Origin: Candidatus Gallispira edinburgensis | Lineage (GTDB): Bacteria > Bacillota > Clostridia > Lachnospirales > CAG-274 | NCBI GenBank assembly: GCA_904395805.1 | Contig: CAJFNV010000044.1 | Span: 1-64,000, forward strand | Length of the DNA stretch: 64,000 nt | Direction of reading: 5' to 3' | In this document: positions 59,501 through 64,000 of the stretch, piece after piece | Layout of the letters: each line of letters opens with the position of its first letter | Numbering within the stretch: the stretch's first letter is position 1 | The notes under the pieces: generated by a model | What the model was told of the DNA's origin: nothing | The model's input: only the letters and a program-made list of their open reading frames with translations | The model's database searches: none | Position numbers and translations under genes: made by a program

Positions 59501-60305
59501 GCTTGTTTTCTCTGCCCATCTCCTTCTTTAAATCAAGGTAGAGCTTGTAAGCATCCTCGATAACATTCTTATACTTTCCGTCCTCAAACTTAACATCTGT
59601 AATATTTGTGGCAAATGTTGTGTGTCTGCAATGATCTGACCAGTAAGTATCGATTACCCTTATTTCAGTAATGCTTGGGTCTCTCTTTTCTGTATCTCTG
59701 AAATATTTCTGACAGAATATAATATCAGCATCACTCATTGCAAGACCCATTTCAAGTCTTAAATTAAGAAGTTCTCCTTCGCTTTTATCTATAAATCCTG
59801 TAAGTGTTTCAACAGTTTCAGGTATGTTAAGATTCATTTTAAGAGTTTCAGGCTTTTCCATAGCCGCTTCTCTTGAATCCACAGGGTTAATGCAGTAGTT
59901 CTTTATTTTTTCAATATCCTCTACTGACAATCTGCCCTTTAAAACATAAATTTTTGCAGCAGCTACAACAGCCTTGTCATCACCTGATATGATCTGAATA
60001 CACTGCATTGCAGAGTCTGCTCTCTGGTCATACTGTCCCGGAAGGTATTCCATACCGAATATAACTTCGTCCTCAGCCGCCTCAAAGCTTTCAATATAAA
60101 CATTGTCAACGGGAGGTTCTGAAAAAATTGTCTTTTCAGCCACAGCAAAAGCTTCATCTGAAATATCCTCCACATCATATCTGTAAAGAATTCTAAGTCC
60201 CTCAAGACTGTCCATTTCAAAGTTTTCCTTAATGTCAGTAAAGAGCTGACTTGCTTCGATGTCACAGCCTTTTTTCTTTTCAACAAAAATTCGTTTAATA
60301 GCCAT
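56559..60305 (-). CDS. purL: Phosphoribosylformylglycinamidine synthase, single chain
   Basis: A 1248-residue FGAM synthase combining the PurL and PurQ parts; step four of purine synthesis (FGAR plus Gln plus ATP to FGAM). The PurL core has YWSDHCRHTTFATNITDVKF, FKNETHNHPTEIEPFGGAAT, GGRTGRDGCGGATGSSKEHT and ASIGGKDSMSGTF. The glutaminase starts near residue 1000 (FIPVFPGTNCEYDTKKAFEN), with the nucleophile Cys in GLMLGICNGFQALIKLGLVP and a His in AFSHGEGRF. This long form occurs in Clostridia as well as in Proteobacteria. It follows tgt by 28 bases and is cotranscribed. Confidence 0.96.
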   Translation of the reverse strand: MAIKRIFVEKKKGCDIEASQLFTDIKENFEMDSLEGLRILYRYDVEDISDEAFAVAEKTIFSEPPVDNVYIESFEAAEDEVIFGMEYLPGQYDQRADSAMQCIQIISGDDKAVVAAAKIYVLKGRLSVEDIEKIKNYCINPVDSREAAMEKPETLKMNLNIPETVETLTGFIDKSEGELLNLRLEMGLAMSDADIIFCQKYFRDTEKRDPSITEIRVIDTYWSDHCRHTTFATNITDVKFEDGKYKNVIEDAYKLYLDLKKEMGRENKPQCLMDIATMGMRALKAQGKLDNFDESEEINACSIVVPVDIDGRTEDYLIMFKNETHNHPTEIEPFGGAATCIGGCIRDPLSGRSYVYQAMRVTGAGDPTVPVQDTIPGKLPQSKLVRSAAHGYSSYGNQIGLATGQVAEIYDEGYVAKRMEIGAVIAAAKKCDVIRKRPEKGDIIILTGGRTGRDGCGGATGSSKEHTEESIHTCGAEVQKGNAPTERKIQRLFRNPEVSRMIKRCNDFGAGGVSVAIGELAEGLEINLDLVPKKYEGLDGTELAISESQERMAVVVDKENVDKFIKFANEENLEATAVAEVTDDRRLKMFWNGNDIVNISRDFLDTNGAAQYAEAAVEAPGEKPAGIETSGNIKEKWLNVLSDLNVACQKGLSERFDSTIGAGTVLMPFGGKNQLTPIEAMAAKVPVLEGDTTTATLMSYGYNPKVAKWSPFHGALYAVVESVAKIVATGGNYDSCRLTFQEYFERLGEDPTRWGKPFSSLLGALVAQMKLGTASIGGKDSMSGTFMNLDVPPTLVSFAVDVSDINTVISPEFKTIESSIVKLVTNYDENDMPDFDELIKNFKTVSKLIKEKKIISAATIGVGGVAAAVSKMAFGNDIGAEINDDDLFNYSYGSFILEMPYDNETIAELLKGCNYKVIGVTTEEESLKANGEVITIDEAKRTWFKPLERIFPTKYYSSFDERNIELKPFEIAVKKHSGKGIAAPRVFIPVFPGTNCEYDTKKAFENAGAVADTLVISNLKNEWLEESIDKMVEMINNSQIIMIPGGFSAGDEPEGSGKFIAAVFRNPKVMEATMNLLKNRDGLMLGICNGFQALIKLGLVPYGEIRDMEENSPTLTFNTIGRHVSCLADTKIISNKSPWLWNTAVGQVHRVAFSHGEGRFMADAETIKALAENGQIATQYVNEMGQPTYDIKYNPNGSVYAIEGITSPDGRVLGKMGHSERRGEGVFINVPGEKDQKIFLSGVEYFKL

Positions 60306-60333
60306 AATTTTTCCTTTCTGTATATATTAAAAT

Positions 60334-61470
60334 TTATTTTTTATCATTTTCAAGGAAGCCTTCAAGCCTCATTTTCTTGTATTCGCCAAATCTGCCTTCG
60401 TCAAGAGCATTTCTTATTTCCTCCATCATGTTATTGAAGAAATAAAGATTGTGAATTACGCAAAGTCTCATTGCAAGCATTTCCTTAGCCTTGAATAAAT
60501 GCCTTATATATGCCTTGCTGTATCTCTGACATGTGGGGCAGTTGCACTCATCATCAATAGGTGTGTCATCAAGCTCATATTTTGCATTTAAAAGATTGAG
60601 CTTACCCTTGTTTGTATATACGTTTGCATGTCTGCCGTTTCTTGCAGGCAGTACACAGTCAAAAAAGTCAACACCTCTGTCAACAGCTTCAAGTATATTT
60701 GCGGGAGTTCCTACACCCATTAAATATGTGGGCTTGTTTCTGGGCAGATGAGGTACAACATTTTCGATTATATCATACATTACCTCATGGCTTTCACCTA
60801 CTGCAAGACCTCCTATTGAATATCCAGGCAGGTCATACTCACTTATTCTCTTGGCATGGTCAATTCTTATATCTTTAAAAGTACCACCCTGATTTATGCC
60901 AAATAAAAGCTGTTCTTTATTTATTGTATCTTCTCTAGAATTGAGCTCCTTCATTTTTGCAATACATCTTTCAAGCCACCGTGTAGTTCTGTCGACAGAA
61001 TTTTTAATATAAGTTCTGTCAGCAAGAGAAGAAGGACACTCATCAAATGCCATTGCTATTGTTGATGCAAGGTTTGACTGTATTTCCATACTTTCCTCCG
61101 GTCCCATAAATATCTTACGTCCGTCAATGTGAGAGCTGAAATACACTCCCTCTTCCTTTATTTTTCTCAGTGTTGTAAGAGAAAAGACCTGAAATCCCCC
61201 TGAATCGGTAAGTATAGGCTTGTCCCATACCATAAATTTATGAAGTCCGCCCAGTGCCTTAACAACTTTATCACCCGGTCTTAAATGAAGGTGATATGTG
61301 TTTGACAGTTCAACCTGACATTTAATTTTTTCAAGATCCTCTGTGGATACAGCACCTTTTATAGCTGCTGCAGTACCTACATTCATAAACACAGGAGTCT
61401 GTATTGTACCGTGAACAGTTTCAAACTGTCCTCTTTTTGCCATCCCCTCTGTTTTCAGTAATTTATACAT
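60334..61470 (-). CDS. tgt: tRNA-guanine transglycosylase
   Basis: A 378-residue enzyme that swaps guanine 34 for preQ1 in tRNAs with GUN anticodons. Motifs are HLRPGDKVVKALGGLHKFMV, ILTDSGGFQVFSL (Asp nucleophile region), GGLAVGESHEVMYDII and DFFDCVLPARNGRHANVYT. The zinc site is CNCPTC ... CVIHN. Upstream AGAGGTTTACT serves as ribosome site. It works before QueA in queuosine synthesis. Here it is paired with purL instead of queA. Confidence 0.96.
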   Translation of the reverse strand: MYKLLKTEGMAKRGQFETVHGTIQTPVFMNVGTAAAIKGAVSTEDLEKIKCQVELSNTYHLHLRPGDKVVKALGGLHKFMVWDKPILTDSGGFQVFSLTTLRKIKEEGVYFSSHIDGRKIFMGPEESMEIQSNLASTIAMAFDECPSSLADRTYIKNSVDRTTRWLERCIAKMKELNSREDTINKEQLLFGINQGGTFKDIRIDHAKRISEYDLPGYSIGGLAVGESHEVMYDIIENVVPHLPRNKPTYLMGVGTPANILEAVDRGVDFFDCVLPARNGRHANVYTNKGKLNLLNAKYELDDTPIDDECNCPTCQRYSKAYIRHLFKAKEMLAMRLCVIHNLYFFNNMMEEIRNALDEGRFGEYKKMRLEGFLENDKK

Positions 61471-61534
61471 AGTAAACCTCTTATACTTTTTTGTTTTTAG
61501 TATACAACATTTTTGTTAAATATTCAATTTCTAT

Positions 61535-61563
61535 TTGCAAAAAAAGCAAAAAAAAGTTATACT
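61535..61563 (+). promoter_or_regulatory. Promoter of the RNA methyltransferase gene
   Basis: TTGCAA (61535-61540), 17 bases, TATACT (61558-61563), in the divergent gap with tgt. Confidence 0.6.
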
Positions 61564-61596
61564 GTAGTAAATAAGTTAAATAAACAGGAGAATAAA

Positions 61597-62736
61597 ATGA
61601 AAAAATACAAGCTTCAGGCAACAGCCTCCTTCGGACTTGAGGCTGTTGTTAAAAGAGAAATTGAAAATTTAGGCTTTGAAAATATATCCGTATCAGACGG
61701 CTATGTGGAATTCACATCTGATTTAAGAGGAATAGCAAAGGCAAATTTATGGCTTCGTTCAGCCGACAAAGTCCTTATGATAATAGGCAAATTTCAGGCC
61801 GTGACCTTTGAAGAACTTTTTGACAACACCTATGCCCTTCCATGGGATGAGCTTATTCCAAAGGATGCTAACTTTATTATTACAGGCAAATCATTTAAGT
61901 CAACACTTTCAAGTGTGCCTGCCTGTCAGTCCATAGTTGAAAAAGCAATTATAAAAAAGCTTCAGACAAAGTATGATATCAGTCATTTTCCTAAAACAGG
62001 TGTGGAATATACAATTCAGGCAGCCCTGTTAAAAAATACCGTTACTATTACACTTAACACATCAGGTCCTTCACTCCACAAGAGGGGCTACAGACACGGA
62101 CAGGTCATTGCACCCCTTAAGGAAACTATGGCAGCAGGACTTATACAGTTAAGCTACTGGAAAAAAGACAGGATATTCCTTGACCCCTGCTGCGGTTCAG
62201 GTACATTGCCCATTGAGGCAGCTTTAATAGGCAGAAATATTGCTCCTGGTTTAAGCCGTAAATTTGCAGCCGAGCTCTGGGACTTTATACCAAAGGAAGT
62301 ATGGCAGGAGGAAAGAAAGGCAGCTTATTCGGCAATTGACTATGATGCAGAGCTTACAATATACGGCTCCGATATAAACGCCCACGCTGTTGAGATCGCA
62401 AAGCAGAATGCTGAAAATGCAGGTGTGGATGACTGTATTGTTTTCAGACAGATACCTTTTAATAAACTTAAACTTCCGGGAGATTACGGAGTTTGTGTTT
62501 CAAACCCGCCCTATGCAGAAAGAATGGGAAATCTTGATGATGTTGAAAGACTTTACAGAGATATGGGAAATTTATTCAGAAGCAATAAAACATGGTCAGC
62601 CTATTTTATTACTTCCCATGAAGGCTTTGAAAAGCTCTACGGCAAAAGGGCAGACAAGAAGAGAAAGCTTTTCAACGGAAATGTTAAAACAGACTACTAT
62701 CAGTATTTTGGTGAAAGACCGCCTAAAAAAATATAA
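61597..62736 (+). CDS. RlmL/YpsC-type 23S rRNA guanine-N2 methyltransferase
   Basis: A 379-residue RNA methyltransferase read from ATG at 61597, with AACAGGAG upstream; an ATG at 61513 lies before the promoter. The N-terminal THUMP domain covers residues 1-155 (TASFGLEAVVKREIENLGFE). The UPF0020 methylase follows: FLDPCCGSGTLPIEAALIGR (AdoMet motif I) and VSNPPYAERMGNLDDVERLY (motif IV NPPY). The Firmicutes YpsC-type members modify 23S rRNA position 2445 by homology with RlmL. Single gene with its own promoter and terminator. Confidence 0.88.
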   Translation: MKKYKLQATASFGLEAVVKREIENLGFENISVSDGYVEFTSDLRGIAKANLWLRSADKVLMIIGKFQAVTFEELFDNTYALPWDELIPKDANFIITGKSFKSTLSSVPACQSIVEKAIIKKLQTKYDISHFPKTGVEYTIQAALLKNTVTITLNTSGPSLHKRGYRHGQVIAPLKETMAAGLIQLSYWKKDRIFLDPCCGSGTLPIEAALIGRNIAPGLSRKFAAELWDFIPKEVWQEERKAAYSAIDYDAELTIYGSDINAHAVEIAKQNAENAGVDDCIVFRQIPFNKLKLPGDYGVCVSNPPYAERMGNLDDVERLYRDMGNLFRSNKTWSAYFITSHEGFEKLYGKRADKKRKLFNGNVKTDYYQYFGERPPKKI

Positions 62737-62740
62737 ATTA

Positions 62741-62783
62741 AAAAAATGTGACACAGGTATTTAGTACTTATGTCACATTTTTT
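62741..62783. terminator. Bidirectional terminator
   Basis: AAAAAATGTGACA pairs with TGTCACATTTTTT around a 17-base loop. A-run and T-run on both sides serve the convergent methyltransferase and efflux genes. Confidence 0.85.
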
Positions 62784-62843
62784 ATATACTATGTTAGATT
62801 TATCTGCTGACTTAAATTTTATCTGTTTCTGAAATATATTGCA

Positions 62844-64000
62844 CTAATTATATTGCTTTCTGAATGCCAGATAAAAGACCAGAGGTACAAGCACAAGGTT
62901 TACAAGCATTGCCGCAAACAAGCCTACAAGCATAAGCACAGCCATAGGTATAAACAATGTGTCCCCAAATAAGGCAAGGGGAAGAAGTCCCAGAACAGTA
63001 GTCATTGTACTCATCATTATAGGTCTTAATCTTGCACCGCCTGCACTCCTGCAAGCCTCATCAATAGGCAATCCGTTATTAAGTTCATTTGTAATGCAGT
63101 CAATAAGAACAATAGCATTTGCAAGAACACATCCTATAAGGCTTACACCACCGATAAGGGCAAACAAGCTTAATGGCTGTCCTGTTATTTTTAAAGCCAG
63201 GAATCCTGCTGCCAGACCAAATGGAACAGATATAAATACTATTCCCACTTTCTTAAATGAACCAAACTGTATAAGAAGTATAATAAGCATTGCGATTACC
63301 GCAACACCTGCAGCTATACCTATATTGTACAGAACATCCTCAAAGAAAGGCTTTTTCTTTCCTGAATTTTCAATGGTCACACTTTCAGGGAACTGATCTG
63401 CATTTTCCTCTATCATTTTTTCAAGAGCAGTCTGAACATCGATCTCACTTACCCTTGTACTTGTATAACAGCCTACAGTTCTTCCCCTTCTGCCGTCCAC
63501 TCTTGAAATTGATGTGATTTCAGGCTTTAAAGTAACATCTGCAAACTGTGCCACGCTGTATTTTGCATCCATAACAGATGATTTCACTTTGAATTCCTTT
63601 ATTTGCTCCCTTGAGTCAATGTTGCTGTTAAGAACAACATCATACTCCTTGTTTCCGCTTCTGTATGAAGATACATCTCTGCCCTGCATAGCTATGCTAA
63701 GCTCATTCTGAACCTCAGCTTCCATCAATCCCAGTGTATTAAGCTTCATACTGTCCATGTCTACATAGTAGTTATATGTTGCAAGCTCATTCTTATTCTG
63801 AATACCTTTTGTTCCGTCAAGCTGTGACATCATATCATTTACCATTTCAGATGCAGTGTTCAGATCATCAACATTATCTGAATAAAGCTTTACTTCCACA
63901 GGCTTTGTATTAAGTGTAAATATTCCAAGCTCATCAACTGTAATAGTTGCCCCTCCTACTCTGCTGTCAAGCTCACTCTGTAAAAAGTCGACCATGTCTG
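62844..64000 (-). CDS. RND-family efflux transporter, 3' part
   Basis: The C-terminal 385 or so residues of an AcrB/HAE1-like transporter; the 5' part lies beyond the window end. A periplasmic-type porter domain region (SISRVDGRRGRTVGCYTSTR) is followed by transmembrane helices with GIAAGVAVIAMLIILLIQFG, SVPFGLAAGFLALKITGQPL, ALIGGVSLIGCVLANAIVLI and MMSTMTTVLGLLPLALFGD. It exports drugs or lipids by proton drive. Gram-positive HAE1 proteins often pair with an MFP-type adaptor, which is not visible here. Confidence 0.88.
   Translation of the reverse strand, partial: DMVDFLQSELDSRVGGATITVDELGIFTLNTKPVEVKLYSDNVDDLNTASEMVNDMMSQLDGTKGIQNKNELATYNYYVDMDSMKLNTLGLMEAEVQNELSIAMQGRDVSSYRSGNKEYDVVLNSNIDSREQIKEFKVKSSVMDAKYSVAQFADVTLKPEITSISRVDGRRGRTVGCYTSTRVSEIDVQTALEKMIEENADQFPESVTIENSGKKKPFFEDVLYNIGIAAGVAVIAMLIILLIQFGSFKKVGIVFISVPFGLAAGFLALKITGQPLSLFALIGGVSLIGCVLANAIVLIDCITNELNNGLPIDEACRSAGGARLRPIMMSTMTTVLGLLPLALFGDTLFIPMAVLMLVGLFAAMLVNLVLVPLVFYLAFRKQYN

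Overview
The window comes from a low-GC Gram-positive anaerobe, most likely a spore-forming Clostridia of the gut type. The evidence is the AT-rich DNA, the strong AGGAGG-type ribosome sites, a SpoIID/LytB protein, S-layer-homology (SLH) and dockerin modules, and a single-chain formylglycinamidine synthase.

Positions 1 to about 50.6 kb are an integrative and conjugative element (ICE) related in gene order to the Tn1549/CTn class. Its left end lies outside the window. A rightward mobilization cluster (TnpV-like protein, candidate oriT, two MobC-like proteins, MobA/MobL relaxase) occupies 0.1-3 kb. A bidirectional terminator at 3.0 kb separates it from a leftward transfer operon of about 33 kb (36.0 down to 3.0 kb). 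That operon runs: transglutaminase-like protein, cohesin-like protein, a 2184-residue Ig-repeat/dockerin/SLH surface scaffold, PcfB, VirD4/TraG, Maff2-like membrane protein, VirB6/TrbL, PrgI, VirB4, a 1731-residue wall hydrolase, DUF4366, DUF4315, a 2686-residue methyltransferase/helicase giant, topoisomerase III and an ArdC-like protein. Related elements often carry a sortase-anchored adhesin here; this one carries an apparent cohesin-dockerin, SLH-anchored set.

The control region (36-38.3 kb) is dense in structure. It holds two copies of a minigene module, each encoding a 10-residue peptide ending Ser-Gly-(Val/Ile)-Pro-Pro-stop and followed 11 nt later by a palindrome with core GGACAASTTGTCC. 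Intrinsic terminators stand in front of the operons that follow. A complete tRNA-Gln-like sequence and tRNA 3' fragments lie in the same region. The same palindrome occurs six times, all inside the ICE. Replication and DNA-processing genes (sigma-like HTH, RepA_N initiator with internal iterons, HTH regulator, C5 methyltransferase, phage-type protein, SSB) fill 38.3-43.6 kb. Two non-coding stretches there are degenerate pentanucleotide arrays with strong period 5. Small accessory genes, XRE regulators, a YoeB/RelB-type toxin-antitoxin pair and a large serine recombinase (48.9-50.6 kb) close the element.

From 50.6 kb on is chromosome: queA, a SpoIID/LytB protein, a copper-amine-oxidase-N-domain protein, gap, purL, tgt, an RlmL-type RNA methyltransferase, and the 3' part of an RND efflux gene cut by the window end.

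Two ICE genes, SSB and the transglutaminase-like protein, carry in-frame nonsense codons just after their apparent native start codons.
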